From Rhizobiales bacterium 62-17 (GTDB lineage Bacteria > Pseudomonadota > Alphaproteobacteria > Rhizobiales > Beijerinckiaceae), in NCBI GenBank assembly GCA_001898965.1, contig MKVW01000001.1, forward strand, positions 1-64,000: 64,000 nt of DNA, given 5' to 3'. The notes beneath the pieces were generated by a model. That model was not told where the DNA came from. It worked only from the letters and a program-made list of their open reading frames with translations, and did not search any database. The translations under genes were made by a program, and so were the position numbers. Of this stretch, positions 25,607 through 33,060 are shown one piece after another; the stretch's first letter is position 1; the number at the start of each line of letters is the position of its first letter.

Positions 25607-26248
25607 CTATTGGCTGGCCCAGACGATGCGCGACATCCAGAGGATGTCGTCCATGTCGATCACATGATCGGCGGCGCCAGGATGCGTCGCTTTCAACGTC
25701 ACCGACGTATCGGTAATGTGCGCCAGTTCCGCAACGTGCAGCGTGCCGGACAGGGTTCTCAAGATGATCTTGTCGCCGGCGCGCGGCACCGATGCCGGTG
25801 AAACGATCAGCCGTTCACCCGTGCGATAGAGCGGCAGCAGATCGTCGCTGGAAAGATCGAGCACGTAGGCCGCTTCGTCGGTGAAGGCGGGGATGTCGCT
25901 ATCAAGCCAAATGTGATCCGATGCATTGCCCGATGGTGCGCCGTTCTCGTCGAAGGCGCCGTCGGTGCCGGCCTGAGCCAGATCGATGAGCGGCAGGAAG
26001 CGGCGTGGCGGTTCGCTGTTGGGCACCAGCAGGGTGACTAAATCCTCGATCGAGGTTTCCGTCGCGGCCAAGCATTTCGCCACCGATTCCGTTGAGGGCC
26101 AGCGCAGGCGGCCATCGGCGGTGGTGCGTTTGGACTTGTTGAACGTGGTCGGGTCGAGCCCGGCTTTGCGCGCCAGGGCCGAGGCGGTGAGCCCCTGGCG
26201 TTCGGCCAGCGCGTCGATGGCGCTCCAGATCTGGTCGTGGGTCAGCAA
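25607..26248 (-). CDS. HTH regulator with a LexA/S24-like domain lacking catalytic residues
   Basis: 213 residues from the TTG at 26248, with GAGGG six bases upstream; an ATG at 26296 gives an atypical extension. The N-terminal helix-turn-helix (TASALARKAGLDPTTFNKSK, residues 21-40) is followed by a linker and an S24 peptidase-like beta domain (DDLLPLYRTGERLIVSPASV). The usual nucleophile motif G-SM-P is replaced by SDDLLP at about 134-139, and the general-base Lys position reads HVAEL. Self-cleavage therefore seems lost. It is probably a stable repressor; targets unknown. Confidence 0.85.
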   Translation of the reverse strand: MLTHDQIWSAIDALAERQGLTASALARKAGLDPTTFNKSKRTTADGRLRWPSTESVAKCLAATETSIEDLVTLLVPNSEPPRRFLPLIDLAQAGTDGAFDENGAPSGNASDHIWLDSDIPAFTDEAAYVLDLSSDDLLPLYRTGERLIVSPASVPRAGDKIILRTLSGTLHVAELAHITDTSVTLKATHPGAADHVIDMDDILWMSRIVWASQ

Positions 26249-26339
26249 GATGCCCTCGTGAAACAGCGGCAGCCCTGTGACAATATTCCTGTCCACTATA
26301 GCTTTTTCGGGATCGATTGCACCGCCCCGCGCCGCCCCC

Positions 26340-26402
26340 TATAGCGTTTTCGAAGTGGACACCGGTTCGCGTGAAGAAAACGCGTCAAAACAAGACGCTA
26401 GG
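26340..26402. repeat. Rhizobiales-type intergenic palindromic repeat
   Basis: Contains GCGTTTTC (26344-26351) and its exact complement GAAAACGC (26376-26383) around a segment GAAGTGGACACCGGTTCGCG, followed by GTCAAAACAAGACGCTAG. From general knowledge this GAAGTGGA-ACCGGTTCGCG / AAAACGCGTCAAAACAA pattern is a dispersed intergenic repeat in Rhizobiales genomes. It sits between the divergent regulator and DUF952 genes, ending 25 bases before the DUF952 start. Function unknown. Confidence 0.75.
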
Positions 26403-26426
26403 GTTCGACGAAAGCTGGAGCGGCGG

Positions 26427-26768
26427 GTGCGGCTGATTTACAAGATTGCCACGCAAGAACAGTGGGATATAGCGCAAAAGAGCGGTTCTTTCGCCGGCGC
26501 GCCGGTCGATCTGGCCGACGGCTTTATCCATTTTTCCACCGCCGATCAGGCACGCGAAACGGCCGCGAAACATTTCGCCGGCCAGTCCGGCCTGGTGCTG
26601 GCGGCCCTCGATGCCGATGCTTTGGGCGCGGATTTGAAGTGGGAGCCGTCGCGCGGCGGCCAGTTGTTTCCCCATCTCTATCGGCCTTTCGCCCTCGCTG
26701 AGGTGATCTGGGCCAAGCCCCTGCCGCTTGCAGCCGGCACCCATGACTTCGCGGGGCTGCTGCCGTGA
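26427..26768 (+). CDS. DUF952 family protein
   Basis: 113 residues from the GTG at 26427, with GGAG upstream; this removes an N-terminal extension that would be translated from the intergenic repeat. Family pattern: IYKIATQEQWDIAQKSGSF, LADGFIHFSTADQARETAAK and SRGGQLFPHLYRPF. DUF952 has an ADP-ribosyltransferase-like look, but its function is not established. Its TGA overlaps the ATG of pyrD by one base, so the two are co-translated; this pairing is common in alphaproteobacteria. Confidence 0.88.
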   Translation: MRLIYKIATQEQWDIAQKSGSFAGAPVDLADGFIHFSTADQARETAAKHFAGQSGLVLAALDADALGADLKWEPSRGGQLFPHLYRPFALAEVIWAKPLPLAAGTHDFAGLLP

Positions 26769-27847
26769 TGAACCTTCTTTGGATGCTGGCGCGTCCCGTT
26801 CTGGCCCAGCTCGACTCCGAACAGGCTCACGGCCTGACCATCGCCGCCATGCGCAAACTGCCGCTGCCGGCGGCAGGCCGGGACGATCCACGCCTCAAGG
26901 TTGAGGCCTTTGGTTTGTCCTTTCCCAATCCGCTCGGCATGGCCGCCGGTTTCGACAAGGGCGGCGATGTGCCCGATGCGGTGCTGCGCGCCGGCTTCGG
27001 CTTCACCGAAGTCGGCACGATCACGCCGCGTCCGCAGCCGGGCAATCAGCGTCCGCGCCTGTTTCGCCTCGTCGAGGATGAAGGCGTTATCAATCGCTTT
27101 GGCTTTAATAGCGAAGGGCATGAGGTCGTGCATCGCCGCCTGACGGCGCGCGGCGCGCGTGCGGGTGTCGTCGGCATCAATGTCGGCGCCAACAAGGATG
27201 CCAGCGATCGTGTCGAAGATTATGTGACCGGCATCAACGCCTTTGCCGATGTGGCGGGCTATTTCACCGTCAATATTTCCTCGCCGAACACGCCGGGCTT
27301 GCGCGATCTGCAGCAGGCCTCCGTGCTCGACGATCTGCTGGCGCGCGTTATCGAGGCGCGCGATCGCAAGGCGCAACGTTTCGGCCGCAAGCCCGTGCTC
27401 TTGAAGATTGCGCCCGATCTCACCGAAGGTGATCTCGACGATATCGTGCGCGTTGCCCGCGCCCGTGCCGTCGACGGCATGATCGTCGGCAATACGACGG
27501 TGACACGCCCCGCAACGCTGACGAGCGCGTTCAAGGGCGAGCAGGGCGGCCTGTCCGGTCGGCCCTTGTTTGCTTTGTCGACGCGCGTGCTGGCGCAAGT
27601 GTTTCAGCGTGCCGACGGGGCTTTTCCGATCGTTGGTGCCGGCGGCATCACCGATGCCGCGACGGCCTTCGCCAAGCTCGAAGCGGGCGCCACTTTGCTG
27701 CAGCTCTATTCGTCGCTGGTCTATGGCGGCATGCCGCTGGTGGATGCCATCAAGCGTGGCATCGTCGATCGGCTGGCTGCGGACAAACTGCCCAACATCG
27801 CCCCGGTGGTCGGCCGCAAAGCGGCCGAGTGGAGCAAGGCGCCTTAA
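26768..27847 (+). CDS. pyrD: Dihydroorotate dehydrogenase (quinone), class 2
   Basis: 359 residues from the ATG at 26768. This membrane-associated flavoprotein oxidises dihydroorotate to orotate and passes electrons to ubiquinone (fourth step of UMP synthesis). The N-terminal helix that docks to the membrane and quinone (LLWMLARPVLAQLDSEQAHG) marks class 2. Other motifs: NPLGMAAGFDKGGDVPDAVL, VGTITPRPQPGN, NRFGFNSEGH, VNISSPNTPGLR (catalytic Ser region) and GAGGITDAATAF. Its stop codon shares bases with the stop of the convergent methyltransferase gene. Confidence 0.96.
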   Translation: MNLLWMLARPVLAQLDSEQAHGLTIAAMRKLPLPAAGRDDPRLKVEAFGLSFPNPLGMAAGFDKGGDVPDAVLRAGFGFTEVGTITPRPQPGNQRPRLFRLVEDEGVINRFGFNSEGHEVVHRRLTARGARAGVVGINVGANKDASDRVEDYVTGINAFADVAGYFTVNISSPNTPGLRDLQQASVLDDLLARVIEARDRKAQRFGRKPVLLKIAPDLTEGDLDDIVRVARARAVDGMIVGNTTVTRPATLTSAFKGEQGGLSGRPLFALSTRVLAQVFQRADGAFPIVGAGGITDAATAFAKLEAGATLLQLYSSLVYGGMPLVDAIKRGIVDRLAADKLPNIAPVVGRKAAEWSKAP

Positions 27848-28683
27848 GCCGGCAGCGCGAACAGGTCGATATGCCCGATCTCGCAGGCTGACGCCTCTCG
27901 GCGCGCCGTGAGCCAGGCTTCGACCTGTTCCGGCGCCACCTGTCCGGTTTCGCGCACCGCCGCCGCGCTGCCTTTGGCCAGCTCCGCAATCAAGGAGCGA
28001 TTGGGGGCCTCAAGCAGCCACGGGCTGTCGCCGGTCGACACGCGATAGCCGTGCCGTTCAAGCGCACGTCGCAGGATCGCGGCCGCCTGCGGGCCAGCGG
28101 CGGGGCCAAAACCCTTGTCGCGCCCCTGATGCGCGTGGAAGGCCGCCAGCATGGCGGCATCGGCCTCATGGGGCGGCGTCCATGTCTCGGTGCCGTCATA
28201 GGTGAGCACCGCATAGAGCGGCAGTTTGCGGGCCGCCAGTTCGCGGCAGAAACCGTCGACCCACTCTTCCGAGACGAGATCGAAAAAAGCCGCAGCGGTG
28301 ACGAGATCGAGCGGCTCCTCGAAAACCGCAGCCGGCTCATCCGCGAGATCGGCCTGAACGAAATCGAGCGTCAGTTTCTTGTCTTTGATGCGGACGCTGA
28401 TGCGGTCATCGTCGCCGGCGAATTCGTCGGCCCAGGCGGTGATCGCCAGATTGGCATGATCGAGCAAGGCCTCGTCATGATCCATCAGGCGCCAATGTTG
28501 GGACTTTGGCAGCAGCGGCGCCAGGCCGCGCAGGTTCGAGCCGGAGCCGCTGCCGAGATCGGCGATGCGGACATGCGCGCGCTGGCCAACCCAGGCCAGC
28601 AGTTCGGCACGAAGCTCTTCGTTGATCGAGCGATGATCGATGGGTTCACGCAGCGCCAGCCATTCAGCGGAAAATCCATTCAT
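27844..28683 (-). CDS. Class I SAM-dependent methyltransferase
   Basis: 279 residues from the ATG at 28683, which overlaps the stop of the glycosyltransferase gene as ATGA. Rossmann methyltransferase motifs: motif I IADLGSGSGSNLRGLAPLL, the acidic loop MDHDEALL, and DFVQADLADEP near motif II/III. The acceptor is not identifiable from sequence. It is the last gene of the dehydrogenase, QueD-like, GT4, methyltransferase set, which suggests tailoring of a glycosylated small molecule. It is convergent with pyrD, the two stop codons overlapping in TTAA. Confidence 0.85.
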   Translation of the reverse strand: MNGFSAEWLALREPIDHRSINEELRAELLAWVGQRAHVRIADLGSGSGSNLRGLAPLLPKSQHWRLMDHDEALLDHANLAITAWADEFAGDDDRISVRIKDKKLTLDFVQADLADEPAAVFEEPLDLVTAAAFFDLVSEEWVDGFCRELAARKLPLYAVLTYDGTETWTPPHEADAAMLAAFHAHQGRDKGFGPAAGPQAAAILRRALERHGYRVSTGDSPWLLEAPNRSLIAELAKGSAAAVRETGQVAPEQVEAWLTARREASACEIGHIDLFALPA

Positions 28684-29738
28684 CTTCTTTCGGCAACCCT
28701 CCTCAGCACGCCTGCAATGATCCCAGTCGTTTCTTCCCAACGCCGCAGCTTCTGCCCGGCTTGCCACGATGCCTCGGCGATTTCGTTGCGGCGCTGCCGG
28801 TCCACGATAGCGGTCCGCAGCGCATCGGCCAATGCGGTGGCTTTTCCCGGCGGCACTTTCAGCCCGGCGCCGTCGGGCACGGTGTCGGCCACGGCGCCGC
28901 CCGTCGTCGTGACGATCGGCAGCCCATGCGCCATGGCCTCCGCCAGCGCCATGCCATAGCCTTCATAATGTGACGCCATGACGAAAATGTCCGCCCCGCC
29001 ATAGGCGGCTTCAAGCGCGTCATCGGCCAGTTCGCCGGCAAAGCTGACCCGTTCGTCGAGCCCGGCCTTGGCGATCTGCTGAACCAGGGCCTGAGCGGTC
29101 TCGGGCGCGCGCTTCGGCGAACCGACGATGGTCAGGCGCCAGTCGTGGTCTTTCAGGCCAGCCAGGGCATCGATGAGAACGTCGTAGCCCTTGCGTGGGA
29201 TGATCGAGCCGATGGTCAGCAGGTGTGGCGCGCCCTCCGACCCCTGCGCCCGTGGCGCGGCGTCGATACCAGGTTCCGCAACAGTGATCCGCTCGCTTGC
29301 AACGGCGAAGTCCCGCCGCAAAGTAGCGGCCGTTGCGGCGCTGGTGACGATCACATGATTGGCCGCGGCCAAGGTCTGTTTTTCGTTGGCGATGAAACGA
29401 GCGCTTTGTTCGGCGCTGAGCCCTGCTTCGAGCCCGAGCGGATGGTGACAAAGCGCCACGACTCCGGGCCCGAGGCTCGTCGCCAGATCGGGCGGCAGTG
29501 CCCCCCAGGCCAAGCCATCGACAAGCAGGATCGCGTCGGGACCAGCGCGCGCCAGCAGGCTCTGGGTCTGGGCGAGATCGGCGGCCGATGGGAAGGGGAA
29601 AGAAGCGGGCAGGACGCACAGCGTCGCATCGATGCCCTGCGACGGCAAAAGCGCCAGCACGCGGCGATCGTAAATCGTACCGCCGGTGAGGCTATTGATG
29701 TCGCCGGGAACGGCGAAGACGACGGAAAGCGGTTTCAC
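28680..29738 (-). CDS. Glycosyltransferase family 4
   Basis: 352 residues from the GTG at 29738, five bases after the QueD-like stop. GT-B retaining enzyme: N-domain FAVPGDINSLTGGTIYDRRV, nucleotide-domain start LTIGSIIPRKGYDVLIDAL, and the sugar-nucleotide EX7E motif in HYEGYGMALAEAMAHGLPIV. No membrane segment. GT4 enzymes build lipopolysaccharide, glycolipids or glycosides of small molecules; the adjacent pterin-synthase homologue and methyltransferase favour the last, as inference. Confidence 0.9.
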   Translation of the reverse strand: MKPLSVVFAVPGDINSLTGGTIYDRRVLALLPSQGIDATLCVLPASFPFPSAADLAQTQSLLARAGPDAILLVDGLAWGALPPDLATSLGPGVVALCHHPLGLEAGLSAEQSARFIANEKQTLAAANHVIVTSAATAATLRRDFAVASERITVAEPGIDAAPRAQGSEGAPHLLTIGSIIPRKGYDVLIDALAGLKDHDWRLTIVGSPKRAPETAQALVQQIAKAGLDERVSFAGELADDALEAAYGGADIFVMASHYEGYGMALAEAMAHGLPIVTTTGGAVADTVPDGAGLKVPPGKATALADALRTAIVDRQRRNEIAEASWQAGQKLRRWEETTGIIAGVLRRVAERR

Positions 29739-29743
29739 GTCTG

Positions 29744-30142
29744 TCAGACCGGCCCTTCGAACCAGGCACGCGCCACATGCGATTCATGCAGGGTGACGCG
29801 AATGCGCGTGATGCCCTCGCCGCCCGGCCCCAGCGCGCCCTTGCGCGCGGCCTCCGCCATGGCATCGAAAATATGCTTCGACAGAAACTCCGTCGTCGTC
29901 TGCTGGCCGGCGAACTGCGGCAGCGCGTCGAGATTGTTGTAATTCAAGGGTGCGAGCGTCGCCTTCAGCGCGTCATGAGCGCGACCGATATCGACCACCA
30001 CGCCATCCGCCGTCAGGCTTTCGCGGAAGAAGGCGACATCGACCACGAACGTCGCGCCGTGCAGCTTCTGCGCCGGCCCGAACAGCTCGCCTTTGAACGA
30101 ATGCGCGATCATGATGTGGTCGCGCACTTCGATGGCATACAT
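29744..30142 (-). CDS. QueD/6-pyruvoyltetrahydropterin synthase homologue with degenerate active site
   Basis: 132 residues from the ATG at 30142, with GGGAGA upstream. The T-fold is clear: His14 in MIAHSFKG, KLHGATFVVDV at 27-37, DGVVVDIGRA, TTTEF with Glu85, and Glu120 in VTLHESHVARAWF. Key residues are changed. The catalytic Cys, expected four residues before the HGH motif, is Ala24; HGH is HGA (third zinc ligand Ala30); the catalytic His of the LDH-NL motif is Tyr68. Canonical PTPS/QueD chemistry on dihydroneopterin triphosphate is therefore doubtful. It lies between an MDR dehydrogenase and a glycosyltransferase gene. Confidence 0.88.
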   Translation of the reverse strand: MYAIEVRDHIMIAHSFKGELFGPAQKLHGATFVVDVAFFRESLTADGVVVDIGRAHDALKATLAPLNYNNLDALPQFAGQQTTTEFLSKHIFDAMAEAARKGALGPGGEGITRIRVTLHESHVARAWFEGPV

Positions 30143-30193
30143 ATGTGTCTCTCCCAAAGCGTTTCGCGCGCAAGGACGCGTCGAACAAGAATC

Positions 30194-31180
30194 TCAGTAG
30201 CGGACGACGGCGGCGATGCCGTCGGATGAGTTGAGGAAGCCCGGCAATAAGCGCGGCAGATCCGCGAAAGCGAATTCATGGGTGATGAGTTGATCCAGGC
30301 GCGCGTCGCCCAAGAGTTCAAGGGCTTTCGCCATCCGGCGGCCATATGTCCAGCGCGGACGACGCGAGGGCGAGACCTGACCGACCTGCGACGAGGCGAT
30401 CTGCAAGCGCTTGCTATGGAAACCGCCGCCTAGCGGCGCGGCGATCGTGCCTGTGCCATACCAGCTCAGTTCGACGACGCGGGTTTCAAGGCCCGCAAGT
30501 TCGATTGCCGTTTCGAGCCCCGCGGTGGTGGCGCTGGTGTGAAACACCACATCGCAATCGGCGCAAGATGTCGTGTCGGGGCAGGAAAACTGTGCGCCCA
30601 AAACTTGCGCGAGGGGCGCACGGCCTTCATCCACGTCGATCAGATGGACTTCTGCACCGGGCAGGCGCGCGCACAGAAAGCTCACTAGCAGTCCGACGAG
30701 ACCGCCGCCGACCACGGCGATGCGGTCGCCAGGGCCAGCGCCCGAATCCCACAGCGCATTGAGCGCGGTCTCCATATTGGCGGCAAGCACGGCGCGTCGG
30801 GGCTCAAGACCATCGGGCAGAGGTGTCAGCAACGAGAGCGGTGCGACGAAGCGTGTTTGATGTGGATGCAGGGCGAAGACGTTGCGCCCGAGCCACTCGG
30901 CTGGCCCAGCCTCAATGGTGCCGACGGCGCAATATCCATATTTGACCGGGAAGGGGAATGCACCCTCCTGCAGCGGCGCACGCATGCGCTCATATTCGGA
31001 GGCGGGCACGCGACCCTGGCTGATCAGGCGCTCGGTGCCACGGCTGATCGCGCTCCACAGGGTTTTCACCAGGGCTTCATCCGGGCCGGGCGACGTCACG
31101 GCGGCGTCACGCAATTGCGCCAGGCCGGGCGAAACGTGCCAAAGCGCTTGTGCGTTCCCACTTTTACTATCGACCGCCAT
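30194..31180 (-). CDS. MDR-superfamily dehydrogenase without zinc ligands
   Basis: 328 residues. It has the medium-chain dehydrogenase fold: an N-terminal GroES-like part with SAISRGTERLISQGRVPAS and KYGYCAVGTI, then a Rossmann part with VVGGGLVGLLVSFLCARL and LIDVDEGR. The catalytic-zinc Cys-His pair and the structural-zinc Cys cluster of alcohol dehydrogenases are absent; the SRGTE signature marks the BchC/bi-domain oxidoreductase-like branch. First gene of the four-gene minus-strand set, divergent from opgH across 62 bases. Substrate unknown. Confidence 0.85.
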   Translation of the reverse strand: MAVDSKSGNAQALWHVSPGLAQLRDAAVTSPGPDEALVKTLWSAISRGTERLISQGRVPASEYERMRAPLQEGAFPFPVKYGYCAVGTIEAGPAEWLGRNVFALHPHQTRFVAPLSLLTPLPDGLEPRRAVLAANMETALNALWDSGAGPGDRIAVVGGGLVGLLVSFLCARLPGAEVHLIDVDEGRAPLAQVLGAQFSCPDTTSCADCDVVFHTSATTAGLETAIELAGLETRVVELSWYGTGTIAAPLGGGFHSKRLQIASSQVGQVSPSRRPRWTYGRRMAKALELLGDARLDQLITHEFAFADLPRLLPGFLNSSDGIAAVVRY

Positions 31181-31242
31181 TGCCGCTCCTAATAAGCTTC
31201 CCCATCTTACGCGACCTTGCGATCAATCAAGAGCCTGTTTTC

Positions 31243-33060
31243 ATGCCTGCCGCAATGCCCGAAATGACTCCGGCAGGTCTGCAGCCCCGCGCGCGGCTGA
31301 CGCGGCGGCGGATCATCGCCACTCTGCTCAATCTCCTGACCTATGGGGCGATGCTGTGGTGGCTGTCGGACATTTTGGGTGCCGGCGGCTGGAGCGTGAT
31401 CGACGTTTTGATCTTCCTCTGTTTCGCCATCGCCGCGCCCTGGAGCGTGCTGGGTGTGTGGAACGCGCTGCTCGGCGTGTGGCTGTTGCATGGCCGGCGC
31501 GATCCGATGGCGGTGGTCGCACCCTTTGCCGCGGCGGGCGATAGATTTGTGCCGGTCGTCAGTCGCACCGCCATTCTCATGACCATCCGCAACGAAGATC
31601 CGTCGCGCGCCTTCCTGCGGCTGCGCGCCGTTCGCGAGAGCGTCGAGGCCACGGGCTTCGGTCGTCAGTTCGCTTATTTCGTGTTGAGCGACAGCGACGA
31701 TCCGCAGGTGGGCTGGGCCGAAGAACAAGCTTTTGCCGTCTGGCAGGCCGAAGTCGGCACCGGTGCCGACGATCTGCACTATCGTCGCCGCGACGATAAT
31801 GCCGGCTTCAAGGCTGGCAACGTTCGGGACTTCTGCGAGCGTTGGGGCAGCGGGTTTGAATTCATGCTGCCGCTCGATGCGGATTCCTTGATGTCGGGCG
31901 AGATGATCGTGCGTCTCGTGCGCATCGGCGAGGCTTGGCCGAAGCTCGGCATTCTGCAAAGCCTCGTCGTCGGCGCGCCTGCCTCATCGGCCTTCGCGCG
32001 CATCTTCCAGTTTGGCATGCGCCACGGCATGCGGCCCTATACGATGGGCAGTGCCTGGTGGAGCGGCGATTGCGGGCCGTTCTGGGGGCACAATGCCCTG
32101 GTGCGTATCGCGCCGTTCCGCGACCACTGTCATTTGCCCGTTCTGCCCGGCGGACCGCCGCTCGGCGGGCAGATCCTGTCGCATGATCAGGTCGAAGCCG
32201 TTCTGATGCGCCGTGCCGGCTTTGAGGTGCGCGTTTTGCCGCAGGAGGGCGAAAGCTGGGAAGACAATCCACCGACCGTTTTCGAGTTCACCCGGCGCGA
32301 TCTGCGCTGGTGCCAGGGCAATATGCAGTATTTCCGTTTGCTCAGCCTCGAAGGCCTGCAGCCGATGAGCCGCTTTCAGCTGATCTGGGCGATCATGATG
32401 TTCGTCGGCATCCCGGCCTGGACGGCGATCATCGCGTTGGCGGCGTTAAAACCGCTCGATGGCGAAAATCTCGCAACCTTCCCGGGTCTGTCGGCGTTGG
32501 CCTTCTATTGTGTGTTCCTGCTCATGTTTCTCGCCCCGAAATTGGCCGGTTTCGCCGATATCGCGCTGACCAGAGGCGGCCTTGCCCGCTATGGCGGCAT
32601 CCGGCGCTTTGCTTTTGGTGCGGTGATTGAGATCGTGTTTTCCTTTCTGCTCGGTGCGGCCACCACATTCCGCACCAGCCTGTTCATGCTGGGCCTCGCC
32701 TTCGGCCGGACCATCCTCTGGAACGGCCAGGCGCGCGATGCCCATGCCTTGTCCTGGACGACGGCGGCGCGCGGGCTGTGGGGCCAGACGCTGTTCGGCA
32801 TTCTGCTTTTGATCGTCGCCTGGCATCTGGCACCGGCTCTGATCGGCCCGTCGCTGCCATTGACGCTTGGCTATTTTGTCGCCATTCCCTTCGCCGTTCT
32901 GACGAGCGCCCCCGCCTTCGGCCGATGGCTTGAGCAAAGGGGCCTCTGCGCCATTCCGGAAGAGATTGCCCCGCCGACGATTCTCCTGCGTATACGATCC
33001 AACGTTCTGGCCAGTCCCCCGGCGCCGCCTGCGGCGCTCGCTCCCAACGAGGTTCCATGA
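31243..33060 (+). CDS. opgH: Glucans biosynthesis glucosyltransferase OpgH/MdoH
   Basis: 605 residues from the ATG at 31243. This inner-membrane GT2 enzyme polymerises UDP-glucose into the beta-1,2-glucan backbone of osmoregulated periplasmic glucans. Seen: AILMTIRNEDPSRAFLRLRA, the LSDSDDP motif, DADSLMSG (DxD), LSHDQVEAVLMRRAGFEVRV, WEDNPPT and RRDLRWCQGNMQYF, plus about seven membrane helices flanking the catalytic loop. The usual partner opgG is not in the window. Its TGA overlaps the next gene's ATG. Confidence 0.95.
   Translation: MPAAMPEMTPAGLQPRARLTRRRIIATLLNLLTYGAMLWWLSDILGAGGWSVIDVLIFLCFAIAAPWSVLGVWNALLGVWLLHGRRDPMAVVAPFAAAGDRFVPVVSRTAILMTIRNEDPSRAFLRLRAVRESVEATGFGRQFAYFVLSDSDDPQVGWAEEQAFAVWQAEVGTGADDLHYRRRDDNAGFKAGNVRDFCERWGSGFEFMLPLDADSLMSGEMIVRLVRIGEAWPKLGILQSLVVGAPASSAFARIFQFGMRHGMRPYTMGSAWWSGDCGPFWGHNALVRIAPFRDHCHLPVLPGGPPLGGQILSHDQVEAVLMRRAGFEVRVLPQEGESWEDNPPTVFEFTRRDLRWCQGNMQYFRLLSLEGLQPMSRFQLIWAIMMFVGIPAWTAIIALAALKPLDGENLATFPGLSALAFYCVFLLMFLAPKLAGFADIALTRGGLARYGGIRRFAFGAVIEIVFSFLLGAATTFRTSLFMLGLAFGRTILWNGQARDAHALSWTTAARGLWGQTLFGILLLIVAWHLAPALIGPSLPLTLGYFVAIPFAVLTSAPAFGRWLEQRGLCAIPEEIAPPTILLRIRSNVLASPPAPPAALAPNEVP

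Noticed and set aside
30194-31180. Zinc alcohol dehydrogenase
   Set aside because: The catalytic Cys/His zinc ligands and the structural Cys cluster are absent, so zinc dependence is not supported.
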